From Stigmatella aurantiaca DW4/3-1 (GTDB lineage: Bacteria; Myxococcota; Myxococcia; Myxococcales; Myxococcaceae): a DNA stretch of 64,000 nucleotides. Of the stretch, positions 8,560 through 17,483 are shown piece by piece. The notes below the pieces were generated by a model that had not been told where the DNA came from, searched no databases, and worked only from the letters and a program-made list of their open reading frames with translations. Position numbers and translations under genes: made by a program. Location of the stretch: NCBI RefSeq assembly GCF_000165485.1, contig NC_014623.1, forward strand, positions 9,442,893 through 9,506,892. The letters run 5' to 3'. How positions within the stretch are numbered: the stretch's first letter is position 1; each line of letters opens with the position of its first letter.

Positions 8560-11500
8560 ATGGAATCCTCCGGAGCTGTGCGTCCTCGCCGGCGGTTGGC
8601 TCGAATTATCGCAGGCGTGCTCCTGGGTCTCGTCGCGACCTTGGTGCTGGTGCTGGCCGCGGCGGTGGTCGCGCTGCACCACCTCGAGCACCTCTGGCTG
8701 AAACCGCGCATCGTCTCGCAGGTGGAAGCAGCCACGGGGCTGCAGCTGGACTATCAGACAGCCCGGATCGCCGTGCTCTCGGGCCTGCGCCTGGAAGGGC
8801 TGGTGGTGCGGACTCCGTCGCCGTTTCAGGGCGTCGCGCCCGACCTGCTGCGCGTCGGCAGCCTGGAGGTTCAGTGGTCATTTGGAGCCCTGCTGAGCAA
8901 ATCACCGCGGGTGGAGCGGGTGACGGCGCGAGACGTCGCCCTGGCCCTGGTAGCCGACGAGGCAGGGCTCACGTCTTTCTCCGGGTTGATGGGGCCGGCA
9001 GCCCCTGAGCCACCGCCCGTCAAGCCGCCCCTCGGAGCCTCTCAGCAGGTGGCTGCATTCCTGGCCTCCGCGCCCCCCTTCGGAAAGGCCGAGATATCGG
9101 GCGTGTCGTTGAGCTTCACCCGCGTTCGGAGCGGTGAAGTGCTCGAGCGCTGGTCCTTGGGTGGGCTCGCCGTCACGGTCGAAGCCAAGCATCAGGACGA
9201 TGGATGGAAGCTCCTTGCCACTACGGGTCAGACCGGTGCGCCGCTTCCCGTGGAGTTGGTCCGTGAAGGTTCAGCCCATCCGCCGGCCCAGGCCTCGTTG
9301 GAGCTGATCTTCTCGGCGGAGGCTGGAGCCTCGGCCGCCCGCACGCGGGTGGATCTCGACATCGCGCGGCAAACGTTCGATCCGCAGTTCACAGTCCGCT
9401 CGCTGCTGCACGGCACGGCCTCGGCGAGGTTCGATGGCGAGAAGCGGCACATCACCATCGAGTTGGACCGCACGCAGCTCACCGACAGCGCCGAGGTACA
9501 GGCCCGCCTGGTGCTTCCGGATGCGGCGGAGGCTCCTCCCGTCGTGACGCGGGCCTTGGTGGATGTGGAGCTTGGACGGCTGCTGCAGTGGCTCCCCGCC
9601 GAGTGGCGGCTGTTCTCACTCGAGCGCGGCAAGGTGCACTTGGACGCTCAGGAGCTCACCCTCAGCGCCCTCCCGCAGCTGGGAGCCCAGGGCAGACTCG
9701 GGCTGGACGTCGACGTCGCGGCGCTCCAGCTTGCTCACGGCGATTCCCGGGTGGCACTCGACAGTGGACGCATCTCCTGGGTGGCAGCCCCTGATCCCCA
9801 CCAGGGGCTGTCCACTCAGCTCGCATTCGCGCTTCAGAGGCTCGATGTCGGAGGGCCCACCACGCTTCTCGTTCCGAAGGTCTCCGGTGAATTGAAGGGG
9901 CAGCAACTGCGGCCAGACCCCTCATCGCCCATCAAGGTCGCTGGGGATGCCGTTCTGTCCGGAAAGGTGGACGCATTGGACGTCCGTGCAGCCGGGATCC
10001 GCGCGACGGCTGAACGTCTGGGCTTCCAGCTCCAAGCGCCCCTGACGGGCGAGCCGCCCTTCGCACTGAAAGCGGACGTGCCCATCGGGGCGCTCCGGGT
10101 GGTCATGGCGGATGGACGCGAGGTGCTGAAGGGCCCCGTGCACGTGAAGCTCGACGTGTCGAAGGCCTTCCCTCAGATGGAGGAGCCACGGCTAAGCCGG
10201 GCCCGCGCCCGTCTGGAGCTCGACGTGGGCACGGTGCACGCGTCGCTGGATGCCACCAAAGGGGCCGACGATGTGGCGTACACCCTGTCCCTCCAGACCC
10301 CGGACCTCGTGGCCGCCCGGCCCTTCATTCCCGAGTCTGTCGCCGCACGGGTCCCTTGGAAGCACCTGGCCGTGAATCTGGCATCCACGGGCAGACTGGC
10401 GGGGCTCTTCTCTCCCTCGCCCCGGCTGGAGCATCGGACGGAGCTGCGCCTGCAGCGGCCAGGATGGGACGACGTGTCGGCCGGCAACATCGCCGCCGTG
10501 ATGAGCTCGCAAGGAGATGCTTGGCGGCACAAGGGTGAACTGGACCTTCAGATCGAAGGCCTGCGCATCGGTGAGACCGAGGCGGGTTCTCAACACCAGA
10601 CCCTGACGCTGGACCTCGATCGCCGCAAACCATCGCTGCGGCTGGGGCTCCAAAGCCATGCAGGGTTGAAGATGCCACTCGATGCCGCGTTGGCGTTCGA
10701 CCGGAAGGCCCGCGCGCTTCGCTTGGATGTGAAGGGAGAGCTTCCCCCCCTCGGAGCACTGTCACCGCTCCTGGCCAAGGCTCAGATGCCCGCGGAGCTG
10801 GATACCTCGCGGCTCGCGCTGAACATCGAGCTGCAGGGCACGCTGCTCGGCGCGATCACGGACATCGCACCGGACGGAACCCTGAGTCTGGCCCCCGATC
10901 CTCGGCGGACTGCCAGCTTCGAGGGAAAGGCGGTGGTGGACGCACGCGGCATCCGCTGGAGGCAGGAGGGCTTGTCGATCAACCTTCCCGCGCTGCGCTG
11001 GCAGGTCGAGTCGGACGTCGATGGGCCCCATCGAAGCGTCCACAGCCACCTGACGGTGGAGAGACTCTCCCTGGGCCTGAGCGATCGCCGGCTGACCTTC
11101 GCTGACCTGGCGAGCGACACCACCGCCACGTTCACCGGCCAGTGGGAAGCGGGCGAGATCGAACTGAAGCAACTGTTGAAGGCCCGCTCCCTCGAGCAGA
11201 AGCCCGCGCTGCCGTATCCGGTTCAGGACCTGGAGGGGTCGTTCTCCGTCCGCTGGAAGCCCCATGGCGTCATTCACATTCCCGACCTTTCCCTGTCCCA
11301 TGCAGGGACCCAGACCTTGCTGAAAGCCAGAGGCCGGCTCGATCTCAGCGACAACGGGCGCCGTCTGGCGGTGCAGGGGTCGCTGGAGCAAGACCTGTCC
11401 AAGCTCGCGCAGCCTGGCCTCCTCGAGAGCAGCGGCAAGGCCACGGTCGAGTTCCGGGTGGCTTCGCCCGACCTGGTGGTCTTCCGAACCCTCTCCAACC

Positions 11501-12246
11501 TGCTCCTCCAGAACGTGAATGTGCGGCTGCCCGAGTCGGGGATCGCCATCGAAGCCCTCGATGGCAACGTGCCGGTGAATGGGAACGTGGAGCTGACCGG
11601 GAGCGGGGTGCGGCTGCTGAGCGACATTGATACGAACCCATACTCGATGCTTCGTTTTGCCGACCAGCATCCCTTGCTCACGCGCAGCAGCTTCATGTCC
11701 GCGAGCAGCATCATCACGCCGTTCGTCTCCATCGCGCCCCTGGCTGGAAACCTGTCCATCAACCAGAGCGTGGTGTCCATGAGCCAGTTGGAGATGGGCG
11801 TCCGCGGTGGGCGCATCACCGGACAGTGCGTGCTGGACTGGCAGGGGAAGCACTCCCTCCTGGAGGCTCACGTGCGGGCGACCGGCGTGAGATCGTCCCG
11901 GGGAGAGCCCTTCGACGGAAATGCCGCCGTGGTCATCTCCGGCAAGGATCGCAGCATCAACGGGCGCGCGGAGATCCTGCGCATCGGCAACCGCCACCTG
12001 CTCGATCTGCTCGATCTCGAGGATCCGCACCATGCCGATCCCGCCACCAACCGTGTCCGCTACGCGTTGGGGCTGGGCTACCCGAAGCACGTGCGGGTGA
12101 GCTTCAACCACGGCTTCGGCCGCCTGGCCATCACCATGGGCGGCCCGGCCAGTCTGCTCAGCATCGATGAGATCCGGGGCATCCCCATGGGCCCCATCAT
12201 CGACCGCGTCATCAACTCCCTGTCGCTTCCGGAGGCCACACCATGA
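8560..12246 (+). CDS. YdbH/AsmA-like intermembrane transport protein
   Basis: This 1228-residue protein has a single N-terminal membrane anchor (about residues 14-41) followed by a very long, repetitive beta-strand region. AsmA-like proteins (YdbH, TamB, YhdP) have this plan and form bridges that carry phospholipids from inner to outer membrane. The C-terminal 130 residues (ISGKDRSINGRAEILRIG, then HHADPATNRVRYALGLGYPK) fit the YdbH group best. The gene overlaps the next by four bases (ATGA), implying translational coupling to a DUF1318-type lipoprotein. E. coli ydbH likewise sits with ynbE and ydbL (DUF1318). Length exceeds E. coli YdbH by roughly 350 residues. Confidence 0.75.
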   Translation: MESSGAVRPRRRLARIIAGVLLGLVATLVLVLAAAVVALHHLEHLWLKPRIVSQVEAATGLQLDYQTARIAVLSGLRLEGLVVRTPSPFQGVAPDLLRVGSLEVQWSFGALLSKSPRVERVTARDVALALVADEAGLTSFSGLMGPAAPEPPPVKPPLGASQQVAAFLASAPPFGKAEISGVSLSFTRVRSGEVLERWSLGGLAVTVEAKHQDDGWKLLATTGQTGAPLPVELVREGSAHPPAQASLELIFSAEAGASAARTRVDLDIARQTFDPQFTVRSLLHGTASARFDGEKRHITIELDRTQLTDSAEVQARLVLPDAAEAPPVVTRALVDVELGRLLQWLPAEWRLFSLERGKVHLDAQELTLSALPQLGAQGRLGLDVDVAALQLAHGDSRVALDSGRISWVAAPDPHQGLSTQLAFALQRLDVGGPTTLLVPKVSGELKGQQLRPDPSSPIKVAGDAVLSGKVDALDVRAAGIRATAERLGFQLQAPLTGEPPFALKADVPIGALRVVMADGREVLKGPVHVKLDVSKAFPQMEEPRLSRARARLELDVGTVHASLDATKGADDVAYTLSLQTPDLVAARPFIPESVAARVPWKHLAVNLASTGRLAGLFSPSPRLEHRTELRLQRPGWDDVSAGNIAAVMSSQGDAWRHKGELDLQIEGLRIGETEAGSQHQTLTLDLDRRKPSLRLGLQSHAGLKMPLDAALAFDRKARALRLDVKGELPPLGALSPLLAKAQMPAELDTSRLALNIELQGTLLGAITDIAPDGTLSLAPDPRRTASFEGKAVVDARGIRWRQEGLSINLPALRWQVESDVDGPHRSVHSHLTVERLSLGLSDRRLTFADLASDTTATFTGQWEAGEIELKQLLKARSLEQKPALPYPVQDLEGSFSVRWKPHGVIHIPDLSLSHAGTQTLLKARGRLDLSDNGRRLAVQGSLEQDLSKLAQPGLLESSGKATVEFRVASPDLVVFRTLSNLLLQNVNVRLPESGIAIEALDGNVPVNGNVELTGSGVRLLSDIDTNPYSMLRFADQHPLLTRSSFMSASSIITPFVSIAPLAGNLSINQSVVSMSQLEMGVRGGRITGQCVLDWQGKHSLLEAHVRATGVRSSRGEPFDGNAAVVISGKDRSINGRAEILRIGNRHLLDLLDLEDPHHADPATNRVRYALGLGYPKHVRVSFNHGFGRLAITMGGPASLLSIDEIRGIPMGPIIDRVINSLSLPEATP

Positions 12247-12782
12247 AACACCGCGGGTTGCTGCTGCTTGCCGCCCTCGCCGCTCCCGGGTGCATCCGCG
12301 CTCCGGAGATCGTCATGGTCGATCGCGCGACAGCGCTCGAAGAACAGGCCTCGGGATCGTTCCAGGACATGGAGCGGCGGCTTGCTCGCTCGGGCATGAG
12401 CCCGGCGCCGGTGCCGCTCACGCCCAACCAACTGGAGGAGCTGGGGCTCCAACCCACGCCGTTGGTCGAGAACATGGGAAAGACTCAGGCGGACCGCGTC
12501 GACGATCTGCTGCGGCGCCACTGCGTGGGAGAGGCGCGGGACGGGCTGCTCGTGGACACCCGGCGCAGTTGTCAGGCCGGACGCCTATCGGCGGATGACG
12601 TCGCCCTGGTGGAGCGAGTGAACCGGGCCCGGCTGCAGCTCTGGCATTGGATGCAGACGCTCCGCCCCGGCGTGCCAGAAGAGTCCCTGAGGCAGAGTTG
12701 GCGGCAGTTCCATGCGGAAGGGGTGGTCTGCGGTGGCTGGGTCGAGTCCGATGATGGCACCTGGGGAGAAAAGAAGTGCTGA
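12243..12782 (+). CDS. DUF1318 (YdbL-like) lipoprotein
   Basis: The 179-residue product begins with a lipoprotein signal (lipobox LAAPGC, Cys about 17). A conserved segment follows (APEIVMVDRATALEEQASG), then a C-terminal domain with an 'LVERVNRARLQLWHWMQ ... GVVCGGWVESDDGTWGEKKC' plan. This resembles DUF1318, where a 'V..VN..R' helix precedes a 'G..V....G.W' turn as in YdbL. Four Cys in the mature part could form disulfides. It overlaps both neighbours (ATGA upstream, GTGCTGA downstream), so the three proteins are likely made in fixed ratio. By analogy with E. coli YdbL and YnbE it would assist the YdbH-like bridge. Confidence 0.7.
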   Translation: MKHRGLLLLAALAAPGCIRAPEIVMVDRATALEEQASGSFQDMERRLARSGMSPAPVPLTPNQLEELGLQPTPLVENMGKTQADRVDDLLRRHCVGEARDGLLVDTRRSCQAGRLSADDVALVERVNRARLQLWHWMQTLRPGVPEESLRQSWRQFHAEGVVCGGWVESDDGTWGEKKC

Positions 12783-15700
12783 CGTTTCGTGGCGGGCTCT
12801 TCCTGGCCCTGGCCGTTCTCCTGACGTGCGCCGCCTGGGCGCAGGACGATGAGAATGACGGTGGCTTGCGCACGCCCACGCGGCTCACCGTGGGCATGGG
12901 AGATCACTTCCTGGGGCAGTTGGAGCCCGATGGGAAGCGGCTGATCTTCGTGTCCAACCGCAACATCGCGACCGAGATCTATGCTCAGGATCTGGAAGGG
13001 GGGCGAGAGCGCCGTCTCTTCGATGAAGGCGCCGACGTGACCTGGCCGCGGATCAGCCCCGACGGCAAGCATCTGCTCTACATCTCGTTCCGGGATCAGG
13101 CCGGCGGTCAACTGTGTGTGCGAACTCTGCCAGCTGCGGAGGAGCGCCGCTGCCTCGATGAGGAGAGCAGCGCGGTGCAGGCGGAATGGATCGATGCCTC
13201 GCATGTCGCGCTGGTGAGCCGGGCGGCCATCCAGGGCGATCTGCACTTGTCGCGGGTCGACGTGGCGCTCAAGCTGAGCGCGAAGCCCCTGCTGGAGCGC
13301 AACCTGACCAGTCCCGCCCTCTCTCCCGATGGGCGCTGGCTGGTGTACGTCCCGATCGAGCGCGCCGTGCCGCAGGTAGGCCCCGGATTCGCCGCGCGCG
13401 CCGCGCGCCACCTGGAGGTACTGCGGCTGGATCGCCCGGGCGCCGCGCCCATCCCGCTGACGCTCGATCTTCCAGGACAAACCGGACAGCCGGTGTTCGC
13501 CCGTGATGGGCGCTCCCTGTACGTGGTGCAGTTCTTCACCGACTCCAATGGGGACGAGGTGATCGACGCCAGCGACAGCGGGGTGCTGTTCCGGGTGCCT
13601 TTCGCCGCGGAGCGCGACGATGCGCCCGAACTGGCCGCCGCCTCCAGTCCGGACCAGCTCACCAGTGTGGCCTGGAACTGCGAGTATCCGGCCCCTGCGG
13701 CCGAGTCACTCATCGCCACCTGCTCGCGCGATCGAACGCTGGATGTGTACCAGCTACCGCTGGATGGCCAGGTTCCCAGCCATTGGGACGTTCCTCGTCT
13801 CAACGAAGAGTTGAGAATGGTCGGCCGACGCGCGGATCAGCTCCTGCTCTATCGCCAGCGCCTGCTGCTCGAGGCTCGGCCCAAACCCCGCCGGCTGCTG
13901 ATGATGCGCCTGAGCTATCTGCACCTGGCCTTCGAGGACTTCGACGCGGCAGGGTTCTACGCCCGCGGCATGCGCTCGGTGAACGATCCCGCCACCGCGG
14001 GACTGGCGGAGCCACTGCACATCCTCATCGACCACCGGCGCGCTATGAAGGAGCGCGAGCGCGGCCGCATGGTGGACGAGCTGAGCGAGACCGAGCGGCA
14101 GCGCATGGCCGCGTTGGATCCCGCCGCTGCTCCGAGCCCGCCCTCCACCGTCTTTCAACACGTGGTGCGCAGCGAACTGGCGGAGGACGCTGGCGACTTC
14201 ACGCGGGCGCGCCAGGAGTTGGAGGCGGCACAGCTGACCGACACCACGCCGCGCGCGGTGCTGGAAGCCTGGTTCGAACGAGCGGACTCGCTCTACCGCA
14301 AGCTCGACGATCGGGAGGCCCTGGTGGAAGCCGGCCGCCGGCTCTCCCTGAACAAGGTCTTCCATGAGGACGATCAGCTCGACTTCGCGCGTGCCGCCGT
14401 CCGCGCCCTGTACCGGGGACATCCCTATGATCAGGCGGATGCCGCCATGGCCCAGGCCCTTGCGTCGGCACCCGCTGGCTCGGCCTATGCGTTCGCCTTG
14501 GAGATGGGCCGACGTGTCAACGCGGTGCACGACGAGCGCCCCCCCCGTCCTGTCCGGGATGCCTTGATTGCGTTCTACCAGCAGCAGAAGGATCCCCTTC
14601 GCCGCCGTGCATTGGTGCAAGACGCCGTCGAGCGCGCGGCGAGTCTCGGGGCCGACGGAGTGCTGGAGGCGCTGGCAACGGTCTACGTCGATGACACCCC
14701 AGCCGGCACCGAGGAACGCCGCCGCGCCGAACGGTTGTTCCGCCGTGCGATGACGGGCCGCGCCTACCGCCGGTTGGGAAGGCAGCGCCTGGACGACGCC
14801 CGTGCCGACTTCGATCTCGTGACGCAACGGACGGGCTCCCTGGAGAGTGCTGTCGAGTCCATCAACCTGCGTCTGCGCGCCGGCACGAGCCCCGAGAAGG
14901 TGGAGAAGGAAGTCACCACCACCGCCGCCAAGATGGCCGAGCCGCTCGCGCACTTCGTGAAGGCCTATCTCATGGCGTGCCGGCTGCCCGAGCTGGATGA
15001 CGAGGCCCACGCTCAGACGGTGTCGGCGGCCGTGAAGGAATTGCGCGTGTCGTGGAAGGAGCTCAAGAGCCAGCGCGCGGTGCAGGCCCTCTCTGGCGCC
15101 ATCCATCACGAGGACTTCCTCCGCCGTCAGGATCCGGCCGCCGCGGAACGGGCCAACCGGCACTACTTGATCGCCCTGGATCTGGTGCGCAACAACGTCC
15201 GCTACCGGGCGATGATTCTCGGCGCGTTAGGGCTGCTGCACACCCAGGTGGGCAACTTCCACATCGCTCTGGAGTACCTCGAGCAACGGGACAAGCTCCC
15301 CTACGTGGACAACGCAGCGGGGCTGGCGGTGTCCCTGGCCCGAGCTCGCGCGCTCTTGCACGTTGGCCGCGAGGAGGAGGCAGCGAAGACGGCGGATCAA
15401 GCCCTGGCCCGACTGGATGCCACACCGGAGCTGGCCGGATTCGTCCTGCTGGCACTGGATCGCGCGGCGCTCTACAACCTCGCCGCGGGACGGTTCAAGC
15501 GTGCGTTGGCGCTCTATGATCGCGAGCTGCTCCTCCTGGACGCGGAGGCTCGCGACCAGGAGGGTCTGCGCAACCGGCTGGTCGTGCGGCTGGCCCGCAG
15601 CGCCGCGAAGCTGGGGGGGGAGCAACCCCAGCAAGCCTTGGAGGATCTGGCCATCGTCGATCGAGACCTGGCAGATCCTGCGGTGCAGGCCACGTTGGGC

Positions 15701-16366
15701 TGGCGACGCGCCACCCCCGAGCACGTCATGCGATCCTATCGCATCATCGCCGCGGGACTGCGCGCCAACGCGGAGACCCGGCTCGGGCGCCTGGACGCTG
15801 CTGCCCGCGCGCTCGAGCAGCGGCGTGCGCTATTCCTGAAGCAGTTCGACGAGCTGGATCGCGATCAGGACGTCGGCGAGGTGACGCTGGCGGAGCTGCG
15901 GCTGGCCGAGAATGCCGCGGATCGCCGGGACATGGCACAGGCAGCCCGCTGGTTGGGCGAGGCGATCGCACATGCCGACACCCTGATCGAGCGCACCCAC
16001 GCGCCGGTTGATGCCGGTCAGCTGGGAGTGCTCTGGCTCGCGGCGCAGGTGCACGCAGAGGGGAGCACGCAGCTTCCTTTCGACGTGCCCAAGCGCCTGG
16101 GCCAAGCGCATCGCTCCCTCATCGACCAGCGTTCTCCTGCCTGGCGTTCATATCTGGCGTGGTTCGAGATCTATCTGGCCCTCGGTGCAGACCCTCTTCC
16201 GAGTCTCCAGAGGGCCAGGAGCAGCAGTGCGAGCGGAGCACTCCCTGTGGCGCCACAGCCACTCCCACCCGAGTCCTCTCCGTCACCCGGCGCCCCCGTA
16301 CCCGCGTCCGGATTGCCCAGCCCGGTTCCGCCGTCCCCTCCACCTCAAAACCAGACGTCCACCTAG
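12776..16366 (+). CDS. Exported PD40 beta-propeller and TPR protein
   Basis: This 1196-residue protein starts at a GTG overlapping the stop of the lipoprotein gene. It has a signal peptide (cleavage about CAAWAQ/DD). Residues about 30-330 contain TolB-like PD40 repeats: 'PDGKRLIFVSNR', 'SPDGKHLLYIS', 'SPDGRWLVYVP', 'RDGRSLYVV'. A calcium-loop-like DSNGDEVIDASD lies near residue 260. From about 360 onward the protein is helical with many TPR-like units, and the last 70 residues are a Pro/Ser-rich tail. The plan suggests a periplasmic scaffold. Its coupling to the YdbH-like and DUF1318 genes implies a shared envelope role. This partner is not part of the E. coli operon. Confidence 0.7.
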   Translation: MLTFRGGLFLALAVLLTCAAWAQDDENDGGLRTPTRLTVGMGDHFLGQLEPDGKRLIFVSNRNIATEIYAQDLEGGRERRLFDEGADVTWPRISPDGKHLLYISFRDQAGGQLCVRTLPAAEERRCLDEESSAVQAEWIDASHVALVSRAAIQGDLHLSRVDVALKLSAKPLLERNLTSPALSPDGRWLVYVPIERAVPQVGPGFAARAARHLEVLRLDRPGAAPIPLTLDLPGQTGQPVFARDGRSLYVVQFFTDSNGDEVIDASDSGVLFRVPFAAERDDAPELAAASSPDQLTSVAWNCEYPAPAAESLIATCSRDRTLDVYQLPLDGQVPSHWDVPRLNEELRMVGRRADQLLLYRQRLLLEARPKPRRLLMMRLSYLHLAFEDFDAAGFYARGMRSVNDPATAGLAEPLHILIDHRRAMKERERGRMVDELSETERQRMAALDPAAAPSPPSTVFQHVVRSELAEDAGDFTRARQELEAAQLTDTTPRAVLEAWFERADSLYRKLDDREALVEAGRRLSLNKVFHEDDQLDFARAAVRALYRGHPYDQADAAMAQALASAPAGSAYAFALEMGRRVNAVHDERPPRPVRDALIAFYQQQKDPLRRRALVQDAVERAASLGADGVLEALATVYVDDTPAGTEERRRAERLFRRAMTGRAYRRLGRQRLDDARADFDLVTQRTGSLESAVESINLRLRAGTSPEKVEKEVTTTAAKMAEPLAHFVKAYLMACRLPELDDEAHAQTVSAAVKELRVSWKELKSQRAVQALSGAIHHEDFLRRQDPAAAERANRHYLIALDLVRNNVRYRAMILGALGLLHTQVGNFHIALEYLEQRDKLPYVDNAAGLAVSLARARALLHVGREEEAAKTADQALARLDATPELAGFVLLALDRAALYNLAAGRFKRALALYDRELLLLDAEARDQEGLRNRLVVRLARSAAKLGGEQPQQALEDLAIVDRDLADPAVQATLGWRRATPEHVMRSYRIIAAGLRANAETRLGRLDAAARALEQRRALFLKQFDELDRDQDVGEVTLAELRLAENAADRRDMAQAARWLGEAIAHADTLIERTHAPVDAGQLGVLWLAAQVHAEGSTQLPFDVPKRLGQAHRSLIDQRSPAWRSYLAWFEIYLALGADPLPSLQRARSSSASGALPVAPQPLPPESSPSPGAPVPASGLPSPVPPSPPPQNQTST

Positions 16367-16419
16367 GAAGGCATGAGACATCACCAGAACAAAACTCCCA
16401 CTGGAGGCCGCAGAGCACC

Positions 16420-16782
16420 TCAGTGGAGCCGCACTTTCACGCTCACGTGTGCCCAGTGGCCATGCATCGCGGGCCTTGGCGCTGCGTCTCGGGAGGCCTC
16501 GGAAGTCCGTGCCGTCTCCACGTCGCGGAACGGAACTCCCGCCTGACCTGGATGCGATGACGTGGGCGTCGAGCAGCCCGGGCGCCGGGCGTCGTAGCGC
16601 TGGCGCTTCTCCGGGTCAACCAGCTCTTCATAGGCAGCCTGGAACTGGAGGAAGCGCTCCGTGGATTCCGGCCGCGCGTCCCGGTCCGGGTGGTATTGCT
16701 GCACGAGGCGCAAGTAGGCTCGCCGAATGTCCCTCGCGTCCGCCGTCGCCGCCACGCTAAGCACCGTATAGAGGTCCACCAT
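16420..16782 (-). CDS. Small J-domain (DnaJ-like) protein
   Basis: From the ATG at 16782 the protein begins with a J-domain: VDLYTVLSV..., [18 protein letters not shown] with the invariant HPD, and [19 protein letters not shown]. About 50 residues of unstructured tail follow. J-domains stimulate the ATPase of DnaK-type Hsp70s. There is no G/F-rich or zinc-finger region, so it is a class III co-chaperone whose tail would decide its client. An upstream start at 16851 would add 23 residues of non-J sequence and is less likely. Confidence 0.8.
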   Translation of the reverse strand: MVDLYTVLSVAATADARDIRRAYLRLVQQYHPDRDARPESTERFLQFQAAYEELVDPEKRQRYDARRPGCSTPTSSHPGQAGVPFRDVETARTSEASRDAAPRPAMHGHWAHVSVKVRLH

Positions 16783-16916
16783 GCGCCGAACCTGGGGACG
16801 CTGCGCAAACGAGGCAAGGCCTGCGAGGCGCGGGCACGTCCTGTGTTTCAAAGCAGAAAGTCATCTTCTTGGAGGCTCCTTGCCCAGGTCAGTCCAGCAG
16901 ATATTCTGACGGTCCC

Positions 16917-17381
16917 ATGGATCGCCCTCCCCTGCCCCCTTTCACCGCCGAGACCGCGGCGATCAAGGCGCGTCTCGCGGAAGACGCCTGGAACAGCCGC
17001 GATCCTGCCCGGGTCGCGCAGGCCTATACTCACGACAGCCGCTGGAGGAACCGCGCGGAGTTCTTCCAGGGCCGCGAGGCCATCCAGGCCTTCCTCGTTC
17101 GAAAGTGGCAACGCGAACTCGGCTACCGCCTCATCAAGGAGGTCTGGGCCTTCACGGGGAACCGGATCGCGGTGCGCTTCGCCTACGAGTGGCACGACGA
17201 CAGCCACCACTGGATGCGCTCACATGGCAACGAGCAGTGGGAGTTCGACGAACACGGCCTCATGCGTCGGCGCGAGGCGAGCATCAACGATGTTCGAATC
17301 ACGGAGGGCGAAAGGCTGTTCCATTGGCCTCAAGGACCTCGGCCCCAGGAACACCCAGGGCTGAGCCAACTCGGGCTCTGA
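16917..17381 (+). CDS. DUF1348 / NTF2-like (SnoaL-type) protein
   Basis: The 154-residue product matches the DUF1348 group of the nuclear-transport-factor-2 fold: [15 protein letters not shown], then [39 protein letters not shown], and [13 protein letters not shown]. These proteins form a cone-shaped pocket. Function is generally unknown, with some acting as small isomerases or binding proteins. It is cytoplasmic. The start at 16917 gives the usual family N-terminus, and an in-frame ATG at 16869 is upstream. The gene stands alone, divergent from the J-domain gene. Confidence 0.85.
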   Translation: MDRPPLPPFTAETAAIKARLAEDAWNSRDPARVAQAYTHDSRWRNRAEFFQGREAIQAFLVRKWQRELGYRLIKEVWAFTGNRIAVRFAYEWHDDSHHWMRSHGNEQWEFDEHGLMRRREASINDVRITEGERLFHWPQGPRPQEHPGLSQLGL

Positions 17382-17413
17382 GGCGCTCCGAAAGGCGCAC
17401 GATTCACTCGATA

Positions 17414-17430
17414 AGCCGTTTATTACGGCT
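17414..17430. terminator. AGCCGT-N5-ACGGCT hairpin, possible weak terminator
   Basis: A perfect six-base stem with an AT-rich five-base loop lies 33 bases after the DUF1348 stop. There is no clear T-run after it, so it may instead be an operator for the carboxypeptidase gene, 54 bases on. Confidence 0.3.
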
Positions 17431-17483
17431 ATTGTGCGGGCGCTTCACGGGCAGAGAAAACCGGTCGCCTCAGAGGATCCCCC

